The notes under the pieces are model-generated. The model had not been told where the DNA came from, did no database searches, and saw nothing but the letters and a program-made list of their open reading frames with translations. This document shows positions 9,841 through 18,403 of a DNA stretch of 64,000 bases, piece after piece; the first letter of the stretch is position 1; the number at the start of each line of letters is the position of its first letter. Source of the DNA: Bacteroidales bacterium (GTDB lineage: Bacteria; Bacteroidota; Bacteroidia; Bacteroidales; UBA6680); NCBI GenBank assembly GCA_025210735.1, contig JAOARD010000034.1:1-64000 (forward strand), given 5' to 3'. The translations under genes were made by a program, and so were the position numbers.

Positions 9841-9996
9841 GCAAGGTTTTCCGACTCTCCCGAATGCTACACCTTCCCGTCTCTTAAACAGAAATAGTGG
9901 TATTTTGTAGCAAACATATCCCCAAAACAGGAATAGGATTTACGGCTGCGGGTACAGTTCCGGATTTGCACCGGATTCCCTTTTCTAATGCCTTGC
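9841..9996 (-). promoter_or_regulatory. Cobalamin (adenosylcobalamin) riboswitch
   Basis: On the minus strand the stretch is closed by the pair GCAAGG (9996-9991) and CCTTGC (9846-9841). It contains the conserved GGGAATCCGGTGCAAATCCG, then ACTGTACCCGCAGCCGTAA, and later GGGAAGGTG and GAGTCGGAA, the standard B12-aptamer blocks. It lies 40 bp upstream of the small ORF and 234 bp upstream of btuD. No terminator hairpin with a U-run was seen between aptamer and gene, so translational control is the likelier mode. It should repress the btuD-cobQ-cobD-cbiB-cobT-cbiA run when corrinoid is plentiful. Confidence 0.95.
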
Positions 9997-10180
9997 AAAT
10001 ATTGCTATTTATTTTTGTTTATCTTATAAAATAGTAAAAAAGTTACTCCTTTTTAAGTTTTTAATTTATTACTCAAGTCTATATATGAGCTAATTAAGTT
10101 AATAGGATGATATTTTATTGCAGAATAGCAGATATTTTGCCTTAGGTTTTATAAAACTTATGTATAAAAGCTGGTTAAGG

Positions 10181-10460
10181 AGCCTTTTCCCTATGGGAAA
10201 AATCATGAGAAACGAAAAAATATGGCAATTCCCCGTGGGGAATGAGATGTTTTATCGGTTTTTCATCGAATTTCTCGTGGGAAATTCGATCATTTTTCAG
10301 TTTTTCATCGAATTCCCCGTGGGAAATAAGATCACTATTCAGTTTCTCATTGAATTTCCGATGGGAAATAAGATCACTATTCAGTTTCTCATCTAAATCC
10401 TTATGGGAAATTCTGGTTTCTACCAGTTAAAAATACTTTCCCCAATAGGAATTTTGAATA
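10181..10460. repeat. Seven-copy 42-bp tandem array of short hairpins
   Basis: The marker GTGGGAAAT/ATGGGAAAT recurs at exactly 42-bp steps at 10193, 10235, 10277, 10319, 10361, 10403 and (degenerate) 10445. Most units carry an imperfect inverted repeat of the kind GAATTTC-n-GGAAATTC centred on the marker. Middle units are nearly identical (TAAGATCACTATTCAGTTTC); the outer units diverge. Because 42 is a multiple of 3, two frames stay open through the array, but the resulting 14-residue repeats look like by-products and not a gene. It lies between the divergent halves of the cobalamin locus. Confidence 0.85.
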
Positions 10461-10607
10461 TTTTCCGGAAAGACAGCCCTTACCTCTCCTAAAAAAAGGG
10501 TCTGTAATCTGATAACAAGCATATTATATAAAGATTATCAAAAAACATTGTTTTTATTTAGGATGTTAAATTTTTTTATCTCTAATTTTACGCAAATTTT
10601 TACATGT

Positions 10608-11321
10608 ATGAGTAGTTCAAAAATTTATGCGGTCTCTTTAGGACCGGGCGACCCGGAGCTTGTTACAATTAAAGCATTGAAATACCTAAATAAATGCTCA
10701 GTTATATTCTATCCACAAACAGTTGGTTCATCGGGTGATATAAAGAGTCATTCGGGCAGTATACTTAATTGTCTGGATATAGATAAATCTAAGATGCAAG
10801 GGTATACTGTGCCAATGAAAGTTGACAGAGACGATGCTTTAGCAGCATACAGAGATGTAGCTATACAGGCATCTGATTTATGCAAAAAAGGTAGTGATAT
10901 ATGCATTGTGGCAGAGGGCGATATATCTTTTTATAGTACATTCTCATACATGACAGATGTTTTTAATGACAACAATACCGATTATGAGGTTGTTCCTGGT
11001 ATACCGGCTTTTATTAATGCCGGAGCTGTTGGTCAAATTCCAATATCGTTACAACAGGATAAAACTCTTATCATTACAGGGTTCTCTTCTGACTCCGAGA
11101 TTGAGGAATCTGTAAGTAATAATCACACCGTTGTGGTTATGAAACCCGCAAGAAAGAAGAATCAGATTTGTGATATTATAGACAAACTGGACAAAAGCTT
11201 TATTTATGCCGAAGGGGTTGGTACCGACAGGGAGTTTATTACAAACTCTACAGATGTTGTACGGGAAAGAGAGAAGACATATTTTTCGATATTTATAATA
11301 AATAACTACCCACAGAAATAG
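10608..11321 (+). CDS. cbiL: Cobalt-precorrin-2 C20-methyltransferase
   Basis: A SAM-dependent tetrapyrrole methylase of 237 residues, the usual size. The SAM-binding loop is at the start (SLGPGDPELVTIKALKYL), with later blocks VAEGDISFYSTFSYM and VVPGIPAFINAGA. It methylates C20 of cobalt-precorrin-2. I place the start at the ATG at 10608, because the frame before it (from a TTG at 10548) is low-complexity and conserved homology begins right after MSSSKIYAVSLGPGD. There is no Shine-Dalgarno sequence. It is the first gene of the plus-strand corrin operon, 167 bp ahead of cbiH-cbiC. Confidence 0.93.
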   Translation: MSSSKIYAVSLGPGDPELVTIKALKYLNKCSVIFYPQTVGSSGDIKSHSGSILNCLDIDKSKMQGYTVPMKVDRDDALAAYRDVAIQASDLCKKGSDICIVAEGDISFYSTFSYMTDVFNDNNTDYEVVPGIPAFINAGAVGQIPISLQQDKTLIITGFSSDSEIEESVSNNHTVVVMKPARKKNQICDIIDKLDKSFIYAEGVGTDREFITNSTDVVREREKTYFSIFIINNYPQK

Positions 11322-11387
11322 AACTTACAACTCTCTGTTATCTGAACAGAATAAAACAGAGTGATAAGACAAGGAAGATTATAGCGT

Positions 11388-11488
11388 ATGAAACGGAGCA
11401 TGAAAATGGTTATTCGCACACAAGAATGATTATTATGCTAAGCTTCATCTGACCATTGAAAAGAAAGAATAAACAGATAAAATAAGAT
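11388..11488 (+). repeat. Dispersed 5'-leader element, copy A, with 13-codon mini-ORF
   Basis: It starts ATGAAACGGAGCATGAAAAT and ends with ATCTGACCATTGAAAAGAAA followed by GAATAAACAGAT, 12 bp before the cbiH-cbiC start. The first 42 bases (11388-11429) can be read as the peptide MKRSMKMVIRTQE with a stop. The copy at 45500 has a mini-ORF of the same length with conservative replacements. A separate CTCTGTT/AACAGAG hairpin lies just upstream (11333-11361). Confidence 0.6.
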
Positions 11489-12886
11489 ATGAACGGAAAT
11501 ATTATAGTTGCAGGACTGGGACCGGGAGATAAAAAGCATATTACACCAGCAGTAACAGCTGCTCTTAAAGCGGCTACAGCAATAGTAGGATATAAATACT
11601 ATTTTGAGTTTCTTGACAAAGATCTTACTGATGGTAAGCAGTGTATTGATACCGGAATGAAAAAGGAGATTGAGAGAGCAGCTATTGCTTTTGATCTTGC
11701 AAATAAAGGAGAGCGTGTTGTTGTTATTAGCTCAGGCGATTCAGGTATATACGGTATGGCTCCGTTAATTATTGAGATGCAGACAAAAGAGAACAGCAAT
11801 ATTGATGTTGAGATACTTCCGGGAATAAGTGCTTTTCAGGCAGCTTCGGCAGCACTTGGTGCAGCTATAAGTCACGATTTTTGCGCTATATCATTATCTG
11901 ATCTTTTAACTCCATGGGAGAAGATTGAGAAACGTATTGAGGCTGCTGCTATAGCAGATTTTGTTACAGCTATATATAATCCTAAATCAAAAGGGCGTTA
12001 CTGGCAGTTAAACAGACTTGTTGAGATATTCCTGCAACACAGAGATGGAGATACTCCTGTAGGTGTTGCCAGACAGGTAGGAAGAGAAGATCAGCAGGTT
12101 ACAATAACCACTCTTAACAAGATAGATATTGACTCAATTGATATGTTTACCACTCTTGTTATAGGAAACAGCCAGACATACACCAGCAATAATAAGATAA
12201 TAACTCCGCGAGGGTACTACAAACCTGCCGAAGAGGATAAAAAGCCGGGACAGAAGATTATGTCTGAGAGTTTCAGAACTATACTTGATAAGATGAAATC
12301 TACTGACCATGAGATAGGAAAGCTGTGGACTCTTCTGCATTGTATACATACATCGGCCGATTTTGAGATGGAGGATATACTTGTATGTAACGATGGTGTA
12401 ATAGAGAGTATTCATAACCAAATTATTAAACCTGGCAGTGTAATTATTTCTGATGTTACAATGGTACAGTCTGGTATAAGAAAAGGTGCCCTTGAACGAC
12501 TTGGCATTGAGACAAAATGTTATCTGAATAATCCTAAAACAACCGAGCTTGCAAACGAGAAAGGTATTACAAGAACTCAGGCAGGAATAAGACTGGCAGT
12601 TGAGGAGCATCCGGATGCGCTGTTTGTTTTTGGTAATGCCCCAACCGCGCTAATAGAGCTTACTGATTTAATAAGAAAAGGTAAAGCTAAGCCTATGGGT
12701 ATTGTTGCTGCTCCTGTTGGGTTTGTAAATGTAAACGAATCTAAGCACAGGGTTAAATGCTTTAACGATATTAATAGTGTAATAATTGAGGGTAACAAAG
12801 GAGGCTCTACACTGGCAGCAACTATAGTTAACTCCATTTTATGCTATGATGATGCTCAGGAGATTAATCCGGGAAGAGATCTTTAA
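11489..12886 (+). CDS. cbiH-cbiC: Fusion: cobalt-precorrin-3 C17-methyltransferase and precorrin-8X methylmutase
   Basis: A 465-residue two-domain enzyme. Residues 1 to about 245 are a tetrapyrrole methylase of the CbiH/CobJ type (VAGLGPGDKKHITPAV, SGDSGIYGMAPL, LPGISAFQAASAALG, IYNPKSKGR), catalysing C17 methylation with ring contraction. Residues about 260-465 are CbiC/CobH, which moves the C11 methyl to C12 to give cobyrinate; its key histidine lies in LHCIHTSADFEME, and GNAPTALIEL and APVGFVNV are typical. Each half has its normal length, so the fusion looks functional. It is preceded by the leader element and followed by a 92-bp gap before cbiE-cbiT. Confidence 0.95.
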   Translation: MNGNIIVAGLGPGDKKHITPAVTAALKAATAIVGYKYYFEFLDKDLTDGKQCIDTGMKKEIERAAIAFDLANKGERVVVISSGDSGIYGMAPLIIEMQTKENSNIDVEILPGISAFQAASAALGAAISHDFCAISLSDLLTPWEKIEKRIEAAAIADFVTAIYNPKSKGRYWQLNRLVEIFLQHRDGDTPVGVARQVGREDQQVTITTLNKIDIDSIDMFTTLVIGNSQTYTSNNKIITPRGYYKPAEEDKKPGQKIMSESFRTILDKMKSTDHEIGKLWTLLHCIHTSADFEMEDILVCNDGVIESIHNQIIKPGSVIISDVTMVQSGIRKGALERLGIETKCYLNNPKTTELANEKGITRTQAGIRLAVEEHPDALFVFGNAPTALIELTDLIRKGKAKPMGIVAAPVGFVNVNESKHRVKCFNDINSVIIEGNKGGSTLAATIVNSILCYDDAQEINPGRDL

Positions 12887-12922
12887 TATACATTATCAAA
12901 AATAAATTATAACAGATAAAAC

Positions 12923-12978
12923 AAGAATGGCTAAATTATTCTGTTTCTATCTGACAAATAAGAAATAATTATAAACAG
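12923..12978 (+). repeat. Dispersed 5'-leader element, copy F (3' part)
   Basis: Begins AAGAATGGCTAAATTATTCT and continues through TTTCTATCTGAC to an A-rich stretch ending TTATAAACAG directly before the cbiE-cbiT start codon. It aligns with the second half of copy A; the GAAACGnAGCATG part is absent. Confidence 0.5.
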
Positions 12979-14157
12979 ATGAAATACACTGTAGTTGGCA
13001 TTCCGGATAAGTTGATTGATATAAACAGAGAGGTATCTGACACTATAGCGTCTCACAAATATTTTAGTGGCGGGAAACGACACTACAATATTGTGAAGCA
13101 TATTTTACCGGAGAATCATATATGGATAGAGATAACTGTACCTATCGACGGGCTTATTAAGAGATATAGTGAGATAGATAGCGATATGGTTGTTTTTGCT
13201 TCTGGTGATCCGCTATTCTACGGTTTTGCAAACACATTACTGAGCCGTATACCTGATGCTGATGTTGTTGTTAAGCCATATTTTAATAGCTTACAGATGT
13301 TGGCACACAGAGTACCTATGCCATATCAGGATATGAAGATTGTAAGCTGCACCGGACGTCCGTGGAAGGAGCTGGATAATGCCCTTATAAGAGGCGAAGA
13401 GAAGATTGGTGTTCTTACAGACAGAAAAAAAACACCTGATGTTATTGCAAAGAGGTTAATTGAATTTGGCTATACCAACTATAAAGTTATTGTTGGCGAA
13501 CAACTTGGCAACGATAATGAGGCTATACATCATCTGAGTCTTAATGAAACATCTGACAGAACATTCTCTGACCTTAACAATCTTATTTTAATTAAGGAGC
13601 ATAATCGTATCAAATATTTTGGGATTCCTGAAACAGAGTTTAATATACTTGATGGCAGACCTAAGATGATTACAAAAATGCCCGTAAGGTTAACCACTCT
13701 GGCAATGATGGAGCTAAACAGAAGAGAGGTTTTTTGGGACATTGGATTCTGTACCGGATCGGTATCAATTGAGGTGCGTTTACAGTTTCCTCATCTTGAT
13801 ATTTTTGCATGGGAAAAAAGAGCCAATTCAGAACAGCTTATATCAAGTAATATTATTAAATTCGGTGCTCAAGGGATTGACTATTGCGAAGCAGATTTCA
13901 TAAATAGTAATTTGGATAGTATAAAACAGCCGGATGCCATTTTTATTGGTGGTCATGGTGGTAGAATGAGAGATATTTTTACCAAGGTGTACAACAGGTT
14001 AAAAACTGGTGGTGTACTTGCTATAAACTCTGTTTCTGAAAGTAGCAAACAGGAGTTCCGTACACTAACACAAGAGTTTGGGTTTAAATCAGTAAATGAG
14101 CAGATTGTTCAGAGTAATGATGATAATCCTATAACCATAATTGTTGCAACAAAATAG
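12979..14157 (+). CDS. cbiE-cbiT: Fusion: cobalt-precorrin-7 C5-methyltransferase and C15-methyltransferase (decarboxylating)
   Basis: A 392-residue CobL-type fusion. The N-terminal half (1 to about 205) is the CbiE tetrapyrrole methylase with FASGDPLFYGFANTL. The C-terminal half is the Rossmann-type CbiT methylase, with SAM motif WDIGFCTGSVSIEV and later AIFIGGHGGRMRD. Together they methylate C5 and C15 and decarboxylate the C12 acetate. In the CbiT motif a Cys stands where many homologues have Ala or Gly (DIGxGTGS). The start follows TTATAAACAG-ATG. Confidence 0.95.
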   Translation: MKYTVVGIPDKLIDINREVSDTIASHKYFSGGKRHYNIVKHILPENHIWIEITVPIDGLIKRYSEIDSDMVVFASGDPLFYGFANTLLSRIPDADVVVKPYFNSLQMLAHRVPMPYQDMKIVSCTGRPWKELDNALIRGEEKIGVLTDRKKTPDVIAKRLIEFGYTNYKVIVGEQLGNDNEAIHHLSLNETSDRTFSDLNNLILIKEHNRIKYFGIPETEFNILDGRPKMITKMPVRLTTLAMMELNRREVFWDIGFCTGSVSIEVRLQFPHLDIFAWEKRANSEQLISSNIIKFGAQGIDYCEADFINSNLDSIKQPDAIFIGGHGGRMRDIFTKVYNRLKTGGVLAINSVSESSKQEFRTLTQEFGFKSVNEQIVQSNDDNPITIIVATK

Positions 14158-14164
14158 CAGATTA

Positions 14165-14200
14165 ACTCTGTTATAGTATTGAAAAAGAAAAAATAAACAG
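14165..14200 (+). repeat. Dispersed 5'-leader element, copy G (3' end only)
   Basis: Only the last part of the element is present: ATTGAAAAAGAAAAAATAAA followed by CAG and the start codon of cbiG-cbiF. The ATCTGAC part is replaced by other sequence (CTCTGTTATAGT). Confidence 0.4.
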
Positions 14201-16012
14201 ATGGATAATATAGCATTTATTGCACATTCCGATGCTGGTGTAGAGCTGGCTAAGGTTGTAAAGACTGAGATACCTGAGATATCAATATTCTCAGTACGCG
14301 AGAGTGAATCGGTTACAAAAATTACATCTACATCTGAGTGGCTTGACGATAATTTTAATAACTACGATGCTATTGTTTTTGTAGGAGCTCTTGGCATATG
14401 TATAAGAAGCATAGCAAAACATATTGTAGACAAAAAGAGCGATCCGGCAATTATTAGTATTGATGTTAACGGATATTATGTACAGTCTGTACTGTCTGGT
14501 CATGTTGGAGGAGCTAATGAGTTTGCAAAAAGGGTTGCCAGAATAACTGGTGGCGAAGCTATTATTACAACGGCTTCAGACTCTATGAATCTATGGTCGT
14601 TAGATACTATTGCAGAGAAATACAATTGGAAAACAGATATATACAACACCTCGCTTAATGAGATTATATCGTTGTTTGTAAATGGCGAGAAGACTGCGTT
14701 GGTACTTGAGGCAAAAGATAATGGTTCAGAGAAGCTTCTGAGAACCGTTCCTGACTTTGCCGATGTATATTACTCATCAAACGAGTTTAACCACGGCGAT
14801 TATAAACTTATTATTGCTGTATCACATAAAATTATCGATACAAAAACACCATGTATAGTTTATCGTCCGGCTATTCTTCATGTTGGCATTGGTTGCAGAA
14901 AAGATATAGATAAAGATACGTTTGTATCTGATTTTATTACAAAGTTTAACAGCGCCGGATATAGTGAGAAATCTGTTGCATCGGTAAATAGCACAACAAT
15001 AAAGGAGAAAGAGGAGGCTATTATAGCTCTTGCTAAATACCTTGGTGTAGATTTTAACTGCTACAGTAACGAACAACTGAACAGCATTACCGAGGCAGAA
15101 CACTCTGATAAGGTTTATGAGAATACCGGTTTACATTCTGTTTCTGAAGCATCGGCTATGTTTAGCGCAAAAGCAGATAAGCTTACTATTGACAAACAGA
15201 AGGAGACTTTACCTGATGGGTTACAGTATACATACGCAGCAGCTATAAATGTGTTTAACGAGTATAACGGCCATGTAGAGATTGTAGGTGCAGGTCCGGG
15301 CGATCCTGAATTGGTATCGGTAAGAGGTAAAGAGTTTCTTAAACGTGCCGATCTTATACTATATGCTGGTAGTCTTGTACCCGAAGAACTTACACATTAT
15401 GCTAAACCGGGTGCAACAGTTCGTAGCTCTGCCCCTATGAATCTTCAGGAGCAGGTTGAGATTATGAAGGAGTTTTATGACAAAAAGAAACTTGTTGTAC
15501 GTCTGCATACCGGAGATCCTTGTATATATGGTGCTATTCAGGAACAGATGAGATACTTTGACGAATATGGATGGAGTTATGCTATTACCCCTGGTATATC
15601 ATCGTTTCAGGCAGCAGCATCGCGTCTGAAAGCTCAGTTTACTATTCCGGGAGGTACACAAACAATTATACTTACCCGTGGCGAAGGGAGAACCCTTATG
15701 CCTGACTCAGAGCAGTTAGAAGAACTGGCTCAGTCAAAGAGTACTATGTGTATATATCTTAGCGCAACCCTTGCCGATAAGGTACAGGAGAAGCTGCTTA
15801 CACACTATCCGCCGGAGACTCCTGTTGCTGTATGTCATAAGCTTACATGGAAAGAGGAGAAGATATTCAAAGGTCAGTTAAAGGATCTTGCTAAGATTGT
15901 AAATGAGAACAAGCTTACGCTTACAACAATGATGGTTGTTGGTGATGCTATTGAGAACAGAGAGGGCGACTCAAGACTATACGCTCACGATTTTAAACAT
16001 CTATACAGATAA
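14201..16012 (+). CDS. cbiG-cbiF: Fusion: cobalt-precorrin-5A hydrolase and cobalt-precorrin-4 C11-methyltransferase
   Basis: A 603-residue fusion. Residues 1 to about 230 are the CbiG N-terminal region (FVGALGICIRSIA, then VLSGHVGGANEFAKRVA) and about 230-310 the CbiG C-terminal domain (LHVGIGCRKDID). After a linker, about 355-603 form the CbiF methylase (VEIVGAGPGDPELVSVRG, LHTGDPCIYGAI, TPGISSFQAAASRL). CbiF methylates C11 and CbiG opens the ring lactone with loss of acetaldehyde. The presence of CbiG marks the anaerobic, early-cobalt route. It ends 3 bp before cbiJ-cbiD, so the two are coupled. Confidence 0.96.
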   Translation: MDNIAFIAHSDAGVELAKVVKTEIPEISIFSVRESESVTKITSTSEWLDDNFNNYDAIVFVGALGICIRSIAKHIVDKKSDPAIISIDVNGYYVQSVLSGHVGGANEFAKRVARITGGEAIITTASDSMNLWSLDTIAEKYNWKTDIYNTSLNEIISLFVNGEKTALVLEAKDNGSEKLLRTVPDFADVYYSSNEFNHGDYKLIIAVSHKIIDTKTPCIVYRPAILHVGIGCRKDIDKDTFVSDFITKFNSAGYSEKSVASVNSTTIKEKEEAIIALAKYLGVDFNCYSNEQLNSITEAEHSDKVYENTGLHSVSEASAMFSAKADKLTIDKQKETLPDGLQYTYAAAINVFNEYNGHVEIVGAGPGDPELVSVRGKEFLKRADLILYAGSLVPEELTHYAKPGATVRSSAPMNLQEQVEIMKEFYDKKKLVVRLHTGDPCIYGAIQEQMRYFDEYGWSYAITPGISSFQAAASRLKAQFTIPGGTQTIILTRGEGRTLMPDSEQLEELAQSKSTMCIYLSATLADKVQEKLLTHYPPETPVAVCHKLTWKEEKIFKGQLKDLAKIVNENKLTLTTMMVVGDAIENREGDSRLYAHDFKHLYR

Positions 16013-16015
16013 AAC

Positions 16016-17866
16016 ATGATATTACTTTTTGGCGGAACAACAGAGGGGAAGGATGTGGCTGAGTTACTCAGCATAATGAAATTAGATTTTATCTACTCAA
16101 CCAAAACCAAGTGCAATTTTGTACCGCCAGAAGGTTCTATGTACAGGTTCGGCGACCTTGATGCAAGAAGGATATCTGATTATATATCAAAAAACAGCAT
16201 AGATCTTATTATTGATGCTGCACATCCGTTTGCTGAGAATCTACATAGTAATATTGCTCTGGCTGCTAAAGATACTGATACTAAGGCTATCCGTTTTATA
16301 CGGAAATTCCCGCCACGTCAGCATAAAAATGTAATATACAAAGACTCTATTGATGAGATTATTGAGCACTTGAACAAATCGCATCTGCATAGAAATATTC
16401 TTGCCCTTACCGGAGCAAATACACTGTACAAGTACAAAAAACTTTCTGATGTTAAGGTTGTATACTACCGTACACTAAATAGTATTGAGTCTATAGCCAA
16501 AGCAATAGCTATTGGAATTCCTGAGAACCGTCTGTTTACGCTTGATAAGAGAGAGACAGTTGAGTCGGTTTGTGACATTATAAACAGTACCAAAGCCGAT
16601 GCAATTATTACCAAAGAGAATGGTTTTAATGGGTATATGGAAGAGAAGATAGAGGCTGTAAATAGAAAGAATATTGATCTGTTTGTTGTAAAACGCCCTA
16701 AGATTGACGATATATTTATCACTATCAATCAGCTTACAGGGTTAAAGCACTATCTTGAGGTTATGTGTACACGTGTTAAGGATGAGAGTAATCTGCGTAC
16801 AGGATACTCAACCGGAGCATGCGCAACTGCTGCTGCAAAAGCTGCTGCCATATCGTTAATGGAGCAGAGAGAGGTTCAGAATATCGATATCACAATTCCG
16901 AATGGAACAAAAGTAAGGTTTAAAACCTTGTACTCTCATTTTGAATTTGACACAGCCATATGCACAGTACTTAAAGACGGCGGCGACGACCCGGATATTA
17001 CTCATGGCTGCGAGATTGGATGCAAAACACTTATATCGTTAAATCAGGGAGAGTTTGTTGCAGCAGGAAAAGGTATTGGAAAGGTTACACTACCGGGGTT
17101 ATCGGTACCTCCTGAAGGCGATGCAATAAATCCGGTACCACGCAAAATGATACTATCTGAACTGAGTATTATCAGGAAAGAGCATCAGTTTAAACAAGGC
17201 TTAATAGCTAAAATATTTGCTCCTGAAGGCGAGAAGATTGCCAAAAAGACATTCAATCCCAGAATAGGGATTGTTAACGGAATATCCATAATTGGAACAA
17301 CAGGTATTGTAAAGCCGTATTCTTCTGAGGCTTTTACGGCATCTATAAAACAGAATATTGATGTAGCCTCTGCCAACAACGAGAATCATGTTATATTAAA
17401 TTCCGGAGGACGCAGTGAACGCTACCTGAAAGCAATATTCAGCAACTATAAAGACATTGCTTTTGTACAGTTTGGTAATTATATTGGCGATACTCTTGGA
17501 TTTATAAACCGAAACAGTAATATAACCAAAGTAACATTAGGTATAATGCTTGGCAAGGCAGTTAAACTTGCCGAAGGGCATCTTGATACACATAGCAAAA
17601 AGGTTGTAATGAACCGCGATTTTTTATCTGCCATTGCAGAGAGCTGTGGATTACATAAAACCAAAGTATCCAGAATAAACTCTATTAATATGGCTTCTGA
17701 ATTAACAGATATAGAACCTTTTAACAGCAGTTCACCACTCTACAATCGTATTATAGAACTTTGTCATCTTCACTGTATAAATGTTCTTAGCAATAATATT
17801 CTGTTAAATATTGTTCTTATGAACTCTACAGGCAACTATATAATGAAAGATGATGAGATACTGTAA
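16016..17866 (+). CDS. cbiJ-cbiD: Fusion: cobalt-precorrin-6A reductase and cobalt-precorrin-5B C1-methyltransferase
   Basis: A 616-residue fusion. Residues 1 to about 245 are CbiJ/CobK (ILLFGGTTEGKDVAELL, IIDAAHPFAENLHSN, ALTGANTLYKYK), which reduces cobalt-precorrin-6A with a nicotinamide cofactor. Residues about 255-616 are CbiD, beginning with the signature LRTGYSTGACATAAAKAA and containing DGGDDPDITHG. CbiD methylates C1. CbiD, like CbiG, is diagnostic of the anaerobic route. It starts 3 bp after cbiG-cbiF and ends one base before the stop codon of a convergent small gene. Confidence 0.96.
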   Translation: MILLFGGTTEGKDVAELLSIMKLDFIYSTKTKCNFVPPEGSMYRFGDLDARRISDYISKNSIDLIIDAAHPFAENLHSNIALAAKDTDTKAIRFIRKFPPRQHKNVIYKDSIDEIIEHLNKSHLHRNILALTGANTLYKYKKLSDVKVVYYRTLNSIESIAKAIAIGIPENRLFTLDKRETVESVCDIINSTKADAIITKENGFNGYMEEKIEAVNRKNIDLFVVKRPKIDDIFITINQLTGLKHYLEVMCTRVKDESNLRTGYSTGACATAAAKAAAISLMEQREVQNIDITIPNGTKVRFKTLYSHFEFDTAICTVLKDGGDDPDITHGCEIGCKTLISLNQGEFVAAGKGIGKVTLPGLSVPPEGDAINPVPRKMILSELSIIRKEHQFKQGLIAKIFAPEGEKIAKKTFNPRIGIVNGISIIGTTGIVKPYSSEAFTASIKQNIDVASANNENHVILNSGGRSERYLKAIFSNYKDIAFVQFGNYIGDTLGFINRNSNITKVTLGIMLGKAVKLAEGHLDTHSKKVVMNRDFLSAIAESCGLHKTKVSRINSINMASELTDIEPFNSSSPLYNRIIELCHLHCINVLSNNILLNIVLMNSTGNYIMKDDEIL

Positions 17867-17867
17867 G

Positions 17868-18023
17868 CTACTCCTCTGTAATAGTATTGGTTTCAATCTT
17901 CTCTATTCTGTCCTTCAAACGCTCTATCTCAGTATAAAGCTCATTAACAATCTTTTCGTGTCTCCTCTCCTGTTCGTCTAATCTCTCTTTTAGTCTGAAT
18001 ATATCGTCCTGAAATTGAAGCAT
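17868..18023 (-). CDS. SlyX-like short coiled-coil protein
   Basis: A 51-residue frame on the minus strand starting MLQFQDDIFRLKERLDEQER and ending in ITEE. The first 45 residues show a clear heptad pattern of Leu/Ile among Lys/Glu/Arg, as in SlyX-family proteins; the function of that family is unknown. Its stop lies one base from the stop of convergent cbiJ-cbiD. Upstream on the same strand is a consensus TAAATTTG -7 box at 18084-18077, about 55 bp before the start. The identity as SlyX is by size and pattern only. Confidence 0.65.
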   Translation of the reverse strand: MLQFQDDIFRLKERLDEQERRHEKIVNELYTEIERLKDRIEKIETNTITEE

Positions 18024-18076
18024 ATTTACTGCAAAATTTTAATGGTATTTAGCGTAAAAACTATTTTGTAATGCAA

Positions 18077-18084
18077 CAAATTTA
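18077..18084 (-). promoter_or_regulatory. Candidate Bacteroidota -7 promoter box (TAAATTTG)
   Basis: Matches the TAnnTTTG -7 consensus of Bacteroidota sigma factor exactly, oriented toward the SlyX-like gene. No TTTG -33 element was found at the expected distance, so this is a one-box prediction. Confidence 0.35.
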
Positions 18085-18117
18085 GTTATATTTAATATAA
18101 ATTAGAAACATAGAGAT

Positions 18118-18396
18118 ATGAAGATAAGAGATTTAAAAAAGGATGTTAACTACATATTCAGTCACATAATTGATGAATGTTATTCGAGTTTATACTACTC
18201 GCCTGAAATATATCAGGAGCATGTTATATCTGTTATGGCTGATGCGTTAGAGAAGAAGAGTGAGTTTCTGAATTTGATAAACAAAACTCAAAGTATTGAG
18301 AATGGAGAGAAGAAAAAGTATCTGTCAACAATTACTACTGATATATTTGAGACCAGTACAGAACTAATTGACAGATTAAATGATTTTCCGTTGTAG
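18118..18396 (+). CDS. Conserved hypothetical small protein
   Basis: A 92-residue, mostly helical, charged protein (starts MKIRDLKKDVNYIFSHIIDE) with no signal peptide or membrane segment. I do not recognise a named domain; similar short proteins with the same opening occur in Bacteroidota to my recollection, but this is unverified. It stands alone between the divergent SlyX-like gene and the convergent S4-domain gene, whose stop lies 7 bp away. Confidence 0.7.
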   Translation: MKIRDLKKDVNYIFSHIIDECYSSLYYSPEIYQEHVISVMADALEKKSEFLNLINKTQSIENGEKKKYLSTITTDIFETSTELIDRLNDFPL

Positions 18397-18403
18397 CTTA
18401 TGA

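Noticed and set aside
10118-10430. Two overlapping open frames (92 and 62 codons) encoding 14-residue repeats
   Set aside because: They exist only because the 42-bp tandem unit is a multiple of three; the translations are Phe/Ile-rich repeats with no plausible start or family, and both frames are open for the same trivial reason.
10181-10460. CRISPR array
   Set aside because: The 42-bp units are contiguous with no unique spacers between conserved repeats, and no cas gene is present.
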